In this document: piece by piece, positions 11,374 to 26,100 of the stretch
How positions within the stretch are numbered: the first letter of the stretch is position 1
How the letters are laid out: each line of letters opens with the position of its first letter
NCBI GenBank assembly: GCA_021613335.1
Contig: JAJTWR010000416.1
Span: 637,501-701,500 of the forward strand
Length of the DNA: 64,000 nucleotides
From: Whitmania pigra
Lineage: Eukaryota > Annelida > Clitellata > Hirudinida > Haemopidae
Direction: 5' to 3'
Position numbers and translations under genes: made by a program
The notes under the pieces: model-generated
What the model was told of the DNA's origin: nothing
What the model saw: the letters and a program-made list of their open reading frames with translations, nothing else
The model's database searches: none

Positions 11374-14300
11374 TCATGAGAATGAGGCCTTAAGTTTCGC
11401 CTTGCTGCAGACGAACTGGAGTATTCTGTCGACTAAAAGTGAACCAACAAAGTCCACAGCCAACACTGTTAGGATGATTTTTCTGAACTGAAATCAATTA
11501 AATGTCATCCCTCAATATTAGAAGTTCTATTTTGTTTGTTAAATTAAATTAAAATAATTCTGGTAAAATCAATGATTTAAACCTTTTGAAACTATGTTAA
11601 ACTAATGTTTTTAAACTAATAAAATAAACGTAAATCATTCATGCTGCAAAAAAAATAATCATAAACGCTTGTTTACCTCTGAATCCAAATCAACGAGTTC
11701 AATGTAGGATGCGAGATCAGGCATCAGACCTGTGGCAAGTCCGACAATGGCAGAAGCAGAAAACAGGAGGCTGTACAGGAGGGCCTTGTTCTCCTTCAGG
11801 CTCGCCATGAATGGATGTCCCTATAAAGTTTCAGAACAATAAGTTACAAATACAAAAAATCAATACAGCAATTGTGAAGAAAATAATAATAATAATAATA
11901 ATAATGCGGACATAAATTAACATTAATTATGATAACTGATGTCTATGTCTTTGCATCAGAACAAAGCTAAGGTTAGAAATCAATTGAGTAATAACCAATT
12001 TTTAATAGTAGCATATCATCAAACCTTGTAGTTGACAGCAAAAGTGGTAATTTGCATGAAGATGGAAATTATGTACACAACAGTATTGATCAGGTTTGGC
12101 TTGAAATTCTCTTCTAGGTTTGCAAATTCTTCAGTCCTGAGAATTAAAAAGCGAATTGAAAAGTGAAATCACAACTATAAAAAAACAATAATAATAATAA
12201 CAGATAATATTAATAATAAACAAACATAAGAATATATTTAATAACGATATTCATCTCCTGTTCTAACACACCTCGCTGGAGATCTGGCCTCAGACTCCTG
12301 TTTGAGATAAACGAGGCTGCAGAAGTGAATGGCAAACTGCGAGAGGACAGTGAGAATGGTGTACACGTTGAAGATGTTTGGGAGTGGACGCTCCTTCGAA
12401 AGGATCTCGAGGGGCTTCAGAAGAAACAACATTTTAGTCTTTTACTGACGAATTATCCTAATCATTTTCATAAGAAAATATTAACTATTAATAATATTAT
12501 TGCAAACAAACATACCAACACAATCATTTAGAAGGCAATTGACCAAAATTTAATTTAAAAAAGTGCATCTTTTGATTACAGTAAACAAATAAAAAGGAAA
12601 GTCAATTAAAGTCCGGTTGTATTGACTGCAATTCAACATCTTCCAATTACTAGAAAAATCTTCTTAATCTAGGCAGCAGCAACAGCTGCAAAGAATCAGC
12701 ATCATCGACCTTCGAACGAACCCACCTTTGATCGAGAGATGAAGAGAAAGCATCCTGCCAACAACAGGCCCTGCATGGTTGCCTGTGCATCGCTAAACTT
12801 CACCCCATCCAGGTACAGAACACTCTGACTGTATGCCAAGATGAGGGCATTGAGTGCAAGGATCTTGAACATCTGCAAGGTCGTCACCAGGGTACATCTG
12901 CCCTGTTTGATGATGTGGCACACTGCAATTGGTCAGAATAGTAGCATTTTAATGGCAGACATTCCGACAAATGAATTCGTTCCTTTTTAAAGACAGATAT
13001 CATAAGTGGCTTTAATCTAATTAGCAATGGTACCAATGATGATAAAATTATGTCAAATATAATTACATTTAAAATTAATAGACAATAAATATCAGCAAAG
13101 ATAGAAAACTATTAAGGATGATACCGACCACACATGGCAGTGGACAGCTTGGAAGTGAATGGGGAGGCGATGCTGGCATCTCCGAGTCTCACCACCTGAG
13201 ACTTTTCTTCCTCTTCCAACCTCTTCAGAATTTCAGCCATTTTCTTTTGCTATGGAATCATTACGCAATGTAATGGTCATATAAATGTCATAGCAATATA
13301 GTGAACCAAACTCTTACATTCATCAAGCCATGAAAAAATGATCATATCAGATGCATTATTAAAAGTTCTACTGAGGTGCTGATTCAATTACTAATAATAC
13401 ATTCAACAACCAATGCTATCGAACTGCATCATTTGCATCGAAAGGTACAGAGTTCGAAACTGGCCAAAGAAAGCAGCACTTACAGAGGCAGACGTGGGGA
13501 CATTTTCGTCTGGAATGTTTTCCACGAGTTTCCTTCCTGCTTTTGATCGGAGGTCGTGGGGTCTCCCGGTCCTTGGGGTAATGCCAGCCAGCAGTGAGGA
13601 AGTAGCCTCCTTGGAATGTCCCTTTGCATCAACAGATGAGCCATTGCACATACCTAACTGGATGTATAAATACTGTTTATTATTTTGTATTACGAACACA
13701 ATGTGCCTTAAAAATTAATTATTATTATTATTAATCTGCTGACAGCACAACGTAGTTGTGGATAGGTGTTTGCATCACATGTTTGAAACATAACTTAATG
13801 GTTCAAGATTATGGAAGAGTAATTTCCATGTTAACATTAATATTAAAATAAATTTCCTTTTAAGCTTTTTTAAAGTTTAAAAAAGAAAATTGAATGGCTA
13901 GTTCAACTCAAATTGCATTTTCACAGCATTGTAAACAATTAATGTCATAATCATCATCATCATCATCATCAGCCTCACTTACATCATCCCTCTTTTTCCT
14001 AGGATCTCTCTCTGGCAGTCTTTCAGGAGCATTTGCCAGCAGTGCAACTCCTAAATGGAATAAAAAACAAATTATTACAAAATATATTTTATTAAGATAC
14101 TAAAACAATCACTGAACAGAAGACTAACCTTAATCATGACAAAGAGCAATTTCTAACATCTATTTAAAAAACTTCCAAACAATGCTTATTTAAATGTTAT
14201 TAAGGTAACAACAACAATAGATAAATAAATATATAAATATATAAAAACGAATAATTAAATAAAAACAAGTAACCGTTCCCTACCGACGTGGGAATGCCTC

Positions 14301-17300
14301 AGTGCCCCGACATCATTCGTTCCATCTCCACACATGAGGGTCACAAAGCCAAGCCTCTTGAGAGTTGTGATGATGAATTCCTTCTGCTTTGGAGCGACTC
14401 TGGCGTGTACCTTGATGGATGGCAGGATCTGATTGAAAAGGACTCCCTGGGTCTTCACCAGGTGGTCGATGCCCTGAAAAGTGGTGATTTATTCAACCAG
14501 ATGCTGTGCCTTTGATGTATGATGTTAGTGAAGATTATGCTGATTAATCAGATTAGGTCATGCAACATTCAAGAGCATTTACCAAGAGAAACTGAATAAT
14601 GAATGATGTTGTTTTTGATGTTTAAAATAAATATTACTATTCAGTAGCATAATTTATTACCTCTCCTGTCAGACAGAGATTATGTTCGGAAAGGAACTTT
14701 TGGAGTTCTTTCTTCTCGCGCGGCATAGGTAATGATAAGGTTTCATCGATGGAGACCCACTTCCATACTGCAAATAATAATATAAATATTATTGATCTAA
14801 TATCAATAAGAATAATAATATTAAAGATTTAGTAGCAATTAATGTGAAAAATAAATATGAATAGGCATCTTCACCAAGTATTAGACCTTATGACAAAGCA
14901 ACATCCACACGCGATAATGACAAATTATTATTGAAATCTCATTGTTATCTATCATTTACTGGTTTTGTAAAGCTGATAAGAAGAGATACAAAAAACTGTT
15001 CGTAAATAATTATTATGAACTCATAAATTATGCATCGACCTTCATCCTTCTGTTTTGTGAAGATGAGTGTCGGTTGCCTTTTGTTGATCTTCAGTTCCGA
15101 GGCGACGTGGCAGGCGGTGAGAGGGTTATCACCTGTTATCATCACCACCTGAATGAGTGAGAGACAGGTGAGCCCCGAGGTAGATGTAAAGATTATTAGG
15201 TTGAATCACCATGCTGATATCAGTTATTGGGGGTAGAGTTACAACAACATGGCATTCAAACGGATTAATAATCAACAACAACATGACATTCAAACGGATT
15301 AATAACAACATCATGATTCATTAATCTAATCAATTAATGAGCTAATGAATTCAATCCACTAACATGGTGAGAAGAGTTCATAATCTCCTTGACAACCACT
15401 TTTGAATCATATTTGAGAGGACAGGATAAGATGAGGAATCCTGCAAACGTCAGTCCACTTTCAACTTCATCTCTATTCAGGTCTCTCACCTGGGAAATCA
15501 AACATTACAACTCATAATTCATTTAGTCTCTGTTGCTATACATGTGATGTCTTATACATTAACTATTATTATTATTACTATACAACTCATGTTGATTATT
15601 TGCATTTAAATAGTCTAAATCCTAACAGTCTCATTCGTTAGTTGATTAATTACTTCAGAACTTGTTAGAGATTGCAACACCAACCTGTTGGTGAGACAAT
15701 ACTCCGAGTTTTTTGTGAGCCAGTGCGAGAACCCTCGCACCTTGCCTGGCAAAGTTGAGATAGGTCGAGTCGAAATCTGATGGTACTTCCGACAGCTGAA
15801 ATTGATGGAAATCAAAACTTTAATAATAATAATAGTAAATGAAAACTTTGCTCGACTTTGTTATTTAACAAAGTTTAGAAAATATGGTCCAAAATAATGT
15901 ATGCAAATCAAATTACATTCACTTTAGTCAATTGAAATGTAAGGATACTACTTCTTTTGTAACAAAAAAAAATTAAACAAAACATAATCATCATCACCAC
16001 CAGTAACACCAACAGCTACAAATAATAATAAGTAACAATTTAATCACCATGGTTCTCAGAACTTCAGGCGCCCCCTTGACGGTGGCGATGTAATCGATTT
16101 CCACCGACCCAGTTTGGGTGTGACCGGCCACGACGGACATCCTCTTGAGGGCGCTGGAAAAGTGGTAGCGATGGTAGATCTTCAGCCCGTGCACGTTTTT
16201 TGCTTTCCTCGGCACGACTGCATCTCCTGAAGTATTTTGTTGGAGCAATTATTTCTATTTTCTTTGGTACAATTGACAGCGAGAGTCGGCAAGCATTTTT
16301 TTTATATCATTGTAAATTAGTAATGGAGATATTAGACATAGTGCAAAAAAAGTTGTCCATAATGATGAAAGGAATATGGATAAAAACTAAAACAAACAGT
16401 TATTATTGGAATTATGATATCTAATGCAATCATCACCGTAGGTAATTTTTCCAAAATCATTGTCATCACAATCATCACTACCTTTTGTGAGATTCCACTG
16501 GATGGCACAGAGGGTGGCCTTTTCCAGGGGATCACCCACCAATTGGTCATCCAGTTGGGTGAGGGAGTGACAGGTGGCAAGGACCTGGGTGGTTTCGAGG
16601 GGAACATCAGTAGGGGCACAGAGTCCATCTTCATCACACTGCCTGTATAACAATCATTATTGTTTGTATAATCACCTTTATTTTATGTATAACCGTCATG
16701 ATTGTTATTGTCATGAGTAACATGGTTTATACTCATTAGTTTCAATATGGCATGTTTAAATAATGACCAATAACATAATAACAATATAACCAATACTATC
16801 GACAGATAATCACATTCAATTAATTAATTTATTTAATATTATCAACTAATTACTAACTTGATTCCTGCAATTCCTTGTACGACAAAATCATCGCTGGTCA
16901 GGGTTCCTGTCTTGTCGAAGCAACAAATATCCACCTTCCCGGCAAACGGAATCCTGAATGGCTCCGTGCAGAAAATATCTGCAAGAAAAATAAAAATATT
17001 AGTTTCTGGTAATAATAATACATAATTGATTTTTGTTTGATAATTAATAATTTGGTATTATTACCGTTATTGTTGTTATTAAATTATTATTATTATTATT
17101 CTTGTCATTATTAAATTGCATTGAATAGGATTGCAATTCATCATGCATCTTCAAAACGCACAGAGTTTGGAGAGAGCGAGAAGTGAAGTGTTGACAGCAA
17201 GCGACAGTTCGATGGGAAGTTCAGGTGGAACGACCGATGTGAGGATGAGTGTGCACTCCAGGAACAACTTGTACTTGTTTCGAGACGGATTCCTACTTCC

Positions 17301-20071
17301 TGTGGTAGGACATTTTATCATCGATTATGATTTTACAATTTACAATAAATCGTTAATATCAATAATTTAAAGTTTTTAATTTAAATAAATGTAATTTTCA
17401 AGAAATGAAAGCTCAGCCGAGATAATATCAACATTGCCCGGCCATTGCATTAAATTTTAATCTTCCAACAAATCACAATCAATCACCGTGTCCGCGATGA
17501 CAACTCACCGACAACCCAGACGTAAGAGGCGGCCGTGACTGCGAAGAAGAGGAGGAAGAGGATGAACATGAAAGTCTCGATGTTGTTGGCCGTGACCCTT
17601 TTGACTCCAAACAAAATCGTCTTCAGCAGTTTGCCCTGCGAGGTGCTGAAGCCGTGTCGGAGGACAAAACCGACGCATCCATTGTCAGTGGCTGAAGTGG
17701 TGAAATGTTTGTCGATCAACGTGACGAATAAGAATCATTTTTTTAGCTGCTTTAACATTTAAACGTTTAAAATTAAATCTAAATTCACTTGAGAATTTTT
17801 GAAAAATATTTACAAGCAGATAACATAAATTATGCAGTTACTGATGAACAACTGGAAATGGTTTTTCCAACCTTTGAGACCAGGACTGTTCTTTCCTGGA
17901 GGAGAGTGTTGGACGACTTTTGTTCCTCCGTACAAAATGTGCAGCTTTCCGTGCCCTTCCAAGTCGAGTTCTCCATTCAGCTCCAAATTCTCGATGGATT
18001 CCTGAGCAGCAGAAGGTCAAAGATCAGACATATTATGGAATTCGTTTGCTAATACTGCTGGAGTGGCCCACAACACAAAATAATGACTAAAATATGACAA
18101 TTAATAAATAATTGTAAAAATCATTAATAACAAGTAAAAGACAATTCCAGCTTCGAACCTTCATGACAGGCACAGACTCTCCTGTCAGCATGGATTCGTC
18201 GACGATGCAAGAACCACGAAGAAGCAGCAACTCACAGGGAACCATTCTGCCATCCTGATGCCTTCCTTTAAAACAAAGCAGATAAAAATATAAGATATAA
18301 CAATTTTAAGTTAAATATAAAAAAGCTAATATAGAATAAATCTTAATTATTACTAATTATTCATTTATTAATTAAATCTTCTTATGCTCTTCAACACGAA
18401 AGACTCTGCATGTTGCAAAAGCACAGCAGAATTAATTTGTTTTTTAACAACAAAAATTAAACAATAAGGATTCTCTCGCTTACATTGTTCGGAAACCGAA
18501 TAATGTGGCTTAAGAATTTAAAACACTTTCTAATGCATTGTCATTGTCATCATCATCATCATGGAGTTCAACTGACCAATGGATACAATGTCTCCAGGTA
18601 CCAAGTGGTCGCTCATTATTGGACGCCATTTCCTGTTTCTATACACCTGCAAAATACCCAAAATTAGAAATGATTATTTTTTAATATTTCAGTATTTTCA
18701 CTAAAATAAATATCAATTTCAGTAATACTAATAAAAGTAATGACAGAACTTAATTTTGACCAATTACTAGTAAGACCTGCTTAATTATTGAACTCATTCT
18801 AACCCATCAATGACACAAAAACCACTTGGAAAGGGCAGACGACATAATCGATGCATTCAATTAGGCAGAAATTAAAGTAACACAGTAATTGGTTAGCAGT
18901 AACCCTAAAACAATACCTGGATGAGATAAGGTTTGTTGCCCATACACCTGATCTCTGTCATGTTCCTGAGCTGTTGCTGGACCAAGGTTGCTTCAAACAC
19001 CACCAACATTGCCAGAGTGAACAGACTGTAGTACCAGTACCTATAAAGATATTTGGAAATTAAGGTTTATAGTTAATAAGGTTTAAATGACAATCACAAA
19101 GTATAAATATCATGTCATTCACATCAAAGCTCCCCTATAAATGTCACATGTGTTTAGTGAAATTACTATAAATAACATGTTAATTACACAACTGAATACT
19201 AACTCGTCGAGACACCAGAGGGCAACACAGAACATCTGGAAAACAAAAAATGGTGCAGTGGCCCTTTCCTTGAACAAATCCAGAAACTTTGGTACATCCA
19301 TCTGCAAACTATTTTGAATTTTAACGTTTAATTTCAAGTTAAATATACCCTCACAACAAATAAATTGTCAAATTAAAATAGTAATAATGACGAATAATGA
19401 TGTAAATAGAAACCTATTCTTTCCATAGTGCTTTTCTGCATTCTTGATGTCTTCATCTTCTTGGTAGCCTTTCCATTCCATATACTTGGAAAGTTCCCAA
19501 TTTGTGGGATAAACAACCTCTGAGAATGTTTTCTTTTCATTTGCATCATAAATAAAAACTGTCTTTTGAAACTCAAACCAATAAGAAATTTCTTTATCCG
19601 TCTGAAAGTGTTGTTTTGATTTTATAGATGTTATTTTGAATAAATTATAAATGGCAGTGTACCTTTTGTTGTTGCAACGGAACAAGTTCAGTATGCCCAT
19701 TGTTTGGTGCAGGTACAACTTGAACAAATGATGCTTCATTTATATTGTTTACCTGCGTTTTTCATTCGATTTTGCATTCTATAATTCTTTGATCAACAAA
19801 TCAAAAGTCTCACCTTTGCACATGTGAGCAAACATTTTATTTCCACAAACCAGTGACAAAACAAGCAACATAAAATTTGTAACAACCCTATAATTGCAAA
19901 TCCTATCATGCCAGCCTCGAAATAATCTGAGAATCCCAATGCAGCCAGCCATACGTAACACCAGACAATATAAAGTATAACGAATGGTAAAATATAGCCA
20001 TGTAACCATACTGGTCGCATTCTATAGAGTTTTGTCCTTTTAATGGCATCACTCAAATAATCACTCCCCAT
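11374..20071 (-). CDS. ATP13A1: P5A-type ATPase, ER transmembrane-helix dislocase (ATP13A1/Spf1)
   Basis: P5A ATPases sit in the ER membrane and extract mistargeted or misoriented transmembrane helices using ATP. About 26 exons assemble from ATG at 20071 to TGA at 11374-11376 without a frame break, giving roughly 1,150-1,200 residues, the family's normal size. Two N-terminal membrane spans are in exon 1 ([19 protein letters not shown]). Motifs in order: TGES of the actuator domain (about 18175-18186), PPELP of the P5A-specific fourth membrane helix (about 17240), the phosphorylated Asp in DKTGT (16902-16916), KGAPE of the nucleotide domain (about 16060), MITGDNP (about 15130), and GDGTND (about 14311-14328). 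C-terminal membrane helices follow, ending [14 protein letters not shown] and the [13 protein letters not shown] segment separate it from P5B paralogs. Confidence 0.95.
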
Positions 20072-22002
20072 GATCTTAAATTTGCTGTTAGCTAAACAGA
20101 TGTGACAGCTGAATCGACAAAGGCTTCAAACTTAATTTAAATAACTTGATGTTGTAGTAAATTTTAAATATTCCGATAGACGATTTTACCAACACCACTT
20201 CAACTAAACACCGGTATTGTTCCGCTTACTGCAAAAAAAAACGAACGATAAAAGACATGTCAACTCCAATACAGTAAGTGATGCTTCGTCTCATTTAAAA
20301 ATGAACCCGTGAAGATTAAAATCTTTTTGCAATCGCTAAATAGCAATAACAATGCAATTTTAATTACTATAAAATTTTTGTTAAAAAAATAAATTTTAAA
20401 TGGATTAAGATATTTGTTATTTTGAGTTTAATTAGTATATCAGACTCGAAAGGCTTCTGGCACTCATTTCATTGTTTGTCCAGCCAATCAGGAAGCACAT
20501 GCTAAGAAGGCTTTCTTGGAAGAAAACTAAACTCCGTTTTGATTCTGATTAAATATCAAGCGTGCCAATGCTTCATTGTGAGGCACTGCTCATTATGACC
20601 TGCTCGAAGTTATAGAAATAAATTGTTGGTGAGACTAAAAATCGTGTGTTGGAAAAACAGTCTGCAGCAAAGCCAACGACGTCATTCATGGTCCTTGAGA
20701 AAAAAAGTGTTGGTTCGAGACCTCCTGTTGCAACTGTTGCACTTTATACGTTCTGAAGAATCAGTAATCCAGTTTAAATCCAGTTTAAATGGATTACTTG
20801 TAACTAACTAGTAGCGACTAGCAGTTTTCTAATTATTTATTTCCACCTTGGAGCTTCGACAAAAGTTTCGACCCTTGAATCTCCTGACGTTTTCGGGGGG
20901 CGGGCCGCATCCGGTGATTAACAACAATTAAGGATGTCCCTATCCTTCTATACCCAACTCTTACAGCCGGCTATGAGAGGCTCTCGTTGGCCATCTTATT
21001 CAGGTCACTTCTGCCTGGACTGGAGCGCCTCCGAAAGCTCTCAATGGCTTTTTCATGTCGCATACTATCTGCTTTGCACTTTCAAACTTCGACTGTGCGA
21101 GGCTCTTTTGGGCATTTTTATTCGGCCGAATTTACCCCAGTGGCCTGCACTGGTCATGAAAGCTCTAAGTGGCTGCATCATACCAACTACTTAATATATG
21201 AAAACTGGGCCTTGTAATTTCTTTAAGGGTGGCAGTCGGAGATTTTTCTGGCAATTTTAGGGACTCGACCGCATTTTGGTCCATAGTCCATGGTGCTTTG
21301 CGAGCCCTCGGTCGGCCCATTCTCTCGACCCTGTCATTCGGTAAATTATTTACACCAGAGACTGACGGTTTTCTCCGGCTTTCCTGAAGTGGCCTCTAAA
21401 GACTTCGGGCTCCCCATGTGCCAGATCCAGATTCTGCTGCCTCAGATATGTTTGTCATAGCTTTTGTTCTCTCTCGGCGATTCAGCTACATACTACTAAG
21501 ATCACATTGCACTGATGCAAGCCTGTAAGGCTCTAGTGTAAGGGAACGTGGAATAAAAAAATAGAGAACCAAAATGCTATATTCGGAAATCATTATTTTA
21601 TAACTAGGGGCTAGTTTAGCCAAATGTTTAAGTACACATTCAAAGACCAGATTTAAGGGGTTCCGGCTACACCCATTTTCATGGGACCTGATAATCATTA
21701 ACAATAACGCATGCATCTCTGACAAAATGTTGGACAATTATAAGCAAATCGATCCCATCCTCCATCTCCAAGTAAGATGTAACAATGAATCAACTGCTCA
21801 TTTTCATGCCTCGAACACTGTTCAATCGGGTATTTTGAGTGCCTTGTGCATCCAAAAAGATGTGAAAGTGCTTTCTACTCTTATGTATCGTCGGTACTAG
21901 AGGGCGCCCGCTGGCGGTGCAGACTATATTGGGACTGTTGCCATTAACGCCGCACGTAGCAATGAATCCCACTGAGCGCCAAATATTTGACACTTACTTA
22001 TA
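20072..22002. other. Intergenic; GC-richer block with degenerate direct repeat
   Basis: The first part is the upstream flank of ATP13A1. From about 20880 to 21470 base composition becomes markedly GC-richer. Two related segments beginning GAGGCTCT start near 20971 and 21098, each ending in an AAAGCTCT...TGGCT...CAT block, giving a period of about 127 bases. No ORF here has coding character. An old transposon or satellite remnant is possible. Confidence 0.45.
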
Positions 22003-22275
22003 AGCACAAATTATTTACAGCCAGCGTTTTGAGACCGTATCTTTTGACCAGTTGTCTCAAAATCAGGGCATTTTTATCCGATTGTAGATCTTGAATAGTT
22101 GAGTTCATTACAGAATTTCTTTCTTCATGCACATCAATATCTTCATCCAAAGAATTGATTTCTGTTTCAGCATTTACCAAAAGAACTTGTGGATAAAATT
22201 TCTGTTCGATGTCATTAATAACGTCACTTTCAACTACAAAAAGGTTTGAAAAAAGGCAAATCCTTGCATGATCAT
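22003..22275 (-). pseudogene. Orphan duplicated ABCA exon fragment
   Basis: This is a copy of the ABCA-B exon at about 24616-24870, which joins the second membrane domain to NBD2. The first shared residues are ESDVINDI, and the copy runs to [11 protein letters not shown]; a little over a dozen base differences separate the copies over some 230 bases. It is still open, but there are no partner exons on either side. Homology fades at about 22275, where unrelated repeat-like sequence (22285-22435) abuts. It lies about 0.9 kb past the ABCA-B stop in the same orientation. It is best read as a fragment of a decayed third copy or a partial tandem duplication. Confidence 0.8.
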
Positions 22276-22284
22276 TAATCGGAT

Positions 22285-22435
22285 TTACCCAGGCGGAGGC
22301 CCCGGTGCAGTTTGGTGATGGAAGCAAGCCTCTGCACCAATCCTTGTCGCTTTCCTGGCAAACAAAAAAAGGTCGTTTTGGTTGGTGGATGCCCCTGAGC
22401 AGTGGCACACCTTAACCACGCCTAAATCCGGCACT
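22285..22435. mobile_element. Probable short interspersed repeat next to the ABCA fragment
   Basis: A GC-richer stretch that starts GGATTTACCCAGGCGG and ends ACCACGCCTAAATCCGGC. Its ends contain partly complementary GGATTTA and TAAATCC words, as expected for a short inverted-repeat element. It interrupts the homology between the orphan ABCA exon and its parent. The family is not identified, and the call rests on composition and position. Confidence 0.3.
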
Positions 22436-23148
22436 GGAAGGCTGTATGCAAAAAATACTGAAGCATACTAACTTAACAAATAATGTAATGGTAGTGTTAT
22501 TAAATCTTACTTCTTTCTTGGTTAAGTCTTATTCGTCTAAAGTAATGGTAATTTACTGGAATAACTCTCAAAATGAACAATCAGTTTGAGACCACCCTAC
22601 ATGCTTCATAGTTAGCTGGGTTTATTATCCAAAGATCAGATCATGAAGTGCATATTATTATTTTTTTTTAGAATATTACAAACGAGGCTAAATTTAACCA
22701 CACCATTATATCATTCAACAACATCAACAAAAGGGTCTCAACTCTTCGCACCGTATTCTAATGTGTTTCCATTCGTTAGGCATAATTTTATAACAGACAA
22801 GGTAAACGGATTGCTATATTCGAAACGAAATCCACGAAATCACTCATACGATTGTTCTAAAGAAACTGTAACATGTTAAATCAGTATGCAGTGTATTTTC
22901 TATTTTATTTATTTTTTTACTTTAATGAAATATCACGACTGGTAAATTTTTGTGATCAAATGATTCTGTAGAAATATGTAATAAACTGAAGAAAATTGTT
23001 TAATCTTCTAAAGAAATTTTATTATCTCTGAAAATATGTAAAACGTCAGTAGTCGACAAAATATGCAATGACATAAATGAAGGTTGAATGAGAAATAGAG
23101 GTTGAGAATTTGTATGCAAACCTCAAAAAGCAAAAATAAGTACAAAAA

Positions 23149-26100
23149 TCAACATCTACGGCTGATACATTTGAAGAGTTTCCCTTTTGGTTCATCAATA
23201 TGTGTTTGGGTACGAGCAAAATTGATGAAGATCTGTTCAAGAGTTGCCTGTCCAACAGAGTAATCGTCCAGTTTCAGAGCTTCTCTTGAACCTTCCAGAA
23301 GTCCGAATATGTTGGAAAGCGTTGAACCTGTAGTTGACTTTTCAATGCGATAATTCAGCAAACCCTCTTCTTCAAACTCTAATGTGCTTCCAGGGAAGTG
23401 ATTCAAAATAAATTCTTTGGCCTTGGATACGTCAGCCATGTTTGTTGGCTGATCCTGAGTTTGAACTATTTTCAAAACGACTGAATATCCTGAGCCAAAT
23501 TTGGACTTCAAGTGTTGGGCACTTCCCAAGCATTTGAACTGCCCATTCACCATAATTGCTAATCTTGTGCACAACGCCTCACATTCTTCCATGCTGATGT
23601 GAACGATTAAAAACTAAATGTAGCTCAATAATAAGATTTGAAATCTATGCTTTTGTGGCATTACCTGTGCGAAGTGAGGATAATGGTGCTTCCAGTTTGC
23701 CTGATGAGCGACAGAAGATTCCACATTTCTCTCCTTGCCACAGGATCTATTCCAGTGGTTGGTTCATCAAGAAAGATTAAACTTGGACGTCCTATTAGAG
23801 CTATAGCAACACACAGCTTTCGCTTGTTGCCTCCACTGAATATGTACATAAACCAATGATAACATAAGTTTAAACATTTTAAATAATTTTCAAATAAGAT
23901 TATGTAATCACTACATTTTCTTCTCTCAAAATAATCAAAAAATTTTAAATAATGATAATGATAATGATAATTATGTTGAAAATTATAATAATAATAATAA
24001 CAAAATTAATAAAGAATATTACAACAGAATAATTATAATAAAATATTTTGCTTTTACAACGAAGGCTTGGCTATAACTGCCAAACAATATCAACCTGAGA
24101 GATTCGGCTTTTTCACTGATTAATTTAAGGATGTTTAACTTTTCCGCGATGCTGGTCACGTAGCGTTCCAATCTTCTTCTTGGAATGCCTCTCAATTGGG
24201 CATGAAGTTCCAAGTGTTCTTTGACAGTCAGCTGATCAAAGAGCGAATCAAACTGAGGACAATATCCTATATGTTTCCTGGTTTTGGCCAACTCCTTAGC
24301 AACATTAATTCCATTCACATAAATTTCTCCTCCAGTTATGACTTCTTCTCCAGTCATCATCTTGAAGGTTGATGTCTTCCCTGCACCATTTACACCCAAG
24401 AGTCCAAAGCATTCACCTGATGGCACCTTTAATAGGTTAGGAAGATACGTTTGCAGAGTATTAGATGTTAGATATTATGAAATTTTACTTTATAAAAAAT
24501 TACGGAGTAAAAATGTATGAGAAATGAATATGTTGTTAAATAATTTATGTATTATCATCATTTTTGCGCGCTTAATGTTTTCATATTTATCGAACGAATT
24601 GTTTATTACTTTTAGGCACAAATTATTCACAGCCAGCGTTTTCAGACCGTATCTTTTGACCAGTTGTCTCAAAATCAGAGCGTTTTTATTCGATTGTAGA
24701 TCTTCAATAGTTGAGTTCATTACAGAATTTCTTTCCTCATGCACATCAAAATCTTCATCCAAAGAATTGATTTCTGTTTCAGCATTTACCAACAGAACTT
24801 GTGGATAAAATTTCTTTTTGATGTCATTAATAATGTCACTTTCAACTATAAAGAGGATTGCAAAAAAGACAATTCCCTGTACGGTCATAAATACCAGAGG
24901 TTTTCCAATACCAGGAGATGTCCAGGAAAGATAATTGCTTTGATGATATAAACATTCTGTCAAAGGTGAATTTTCACATTTTCCTGCGAAATTACGTAAT
25001 CATTATTACTCTAAAGTTTGCATTTACTCAAGAAAACAATTACCTGGACAGCATTTATTTGTAACTTTGAATGCAGGAGAAGCTTCTGAGCACAGTAACT
25101 CAAGTGGAATATATTTTGATATAGAATTACAAGATTTATATATGACATAGTTTAGTAAAAGATTTTGTAGAATTCTCATCAGGCAAAAACTAGGGGACAA
25201 AGTGTAAAAAAACCATTCTACAGTATCGGCTATTATTGAGCCACTAGTGGAAATCCGCACTATGATAAGTGCAATCATTGTACCTATTCCTAAAAGTACA
25301 AATATTATAAAGTTATTAAGATGATTTATTATCATTTATGATTAGTAATAATTAAGCGTTAAACTGCAGTAATGTGTAATTCATAGACATGCACACCTGT
25401 CAATAAAAAGATCGCATTAATCCCATTAAATCCATTTACGCCTTTTGAAAACAAGAAGGACATCAGGTACACGAGAGGAATGGAAGCCCAGCCATATGTC
25501 AAAATGCTCAGCAATACATAGCTGTTGAAGGATATTTAAGTGGTCAATACCAACTGAATTGTAAAGAGCGAAACTCGACAAACAGTGATTAATTCCTTGC
25601 CTGGGGTTGAGCTCAAATGAATAACCTTCGATGTTACTTATTGCAATAATAATCACAATTGCCACTGAAGGAATCAGATAGTTGAAGATATCCCATATGA
25701 ATGTTGCAAACCAGAATGTATAGGATGTTGCCCCACTTATGTATTGACTGATCTTTGCACCAGACTTTCTTTCATTTATCAAAAACACTGAAAATGTTGC
25801 TAACAAACAAGCCAAGGCATAGTTCACCAGAATAGCAAAGTAAAATCCGACACTCGACGCAATGATTATTTTATCACTGCTTTCAATACTTGAAACCTGT
25901 AGGATAGGATGATTGATTGTATGTATTTCATATTCTACAGATGCATTAAAGGGCTTAACAAGGCAATGTAGCCAAGCATTATTGATAAGTGATAGTGATA
26001 TAGCAATGGTATGGTAAGATTCATCATTGTAGAATCCGGTGAAGTAATCTGGACCAATTTCCGTTGCTATTTGGTATTTCAGTCTGTAATCCACAAAATT

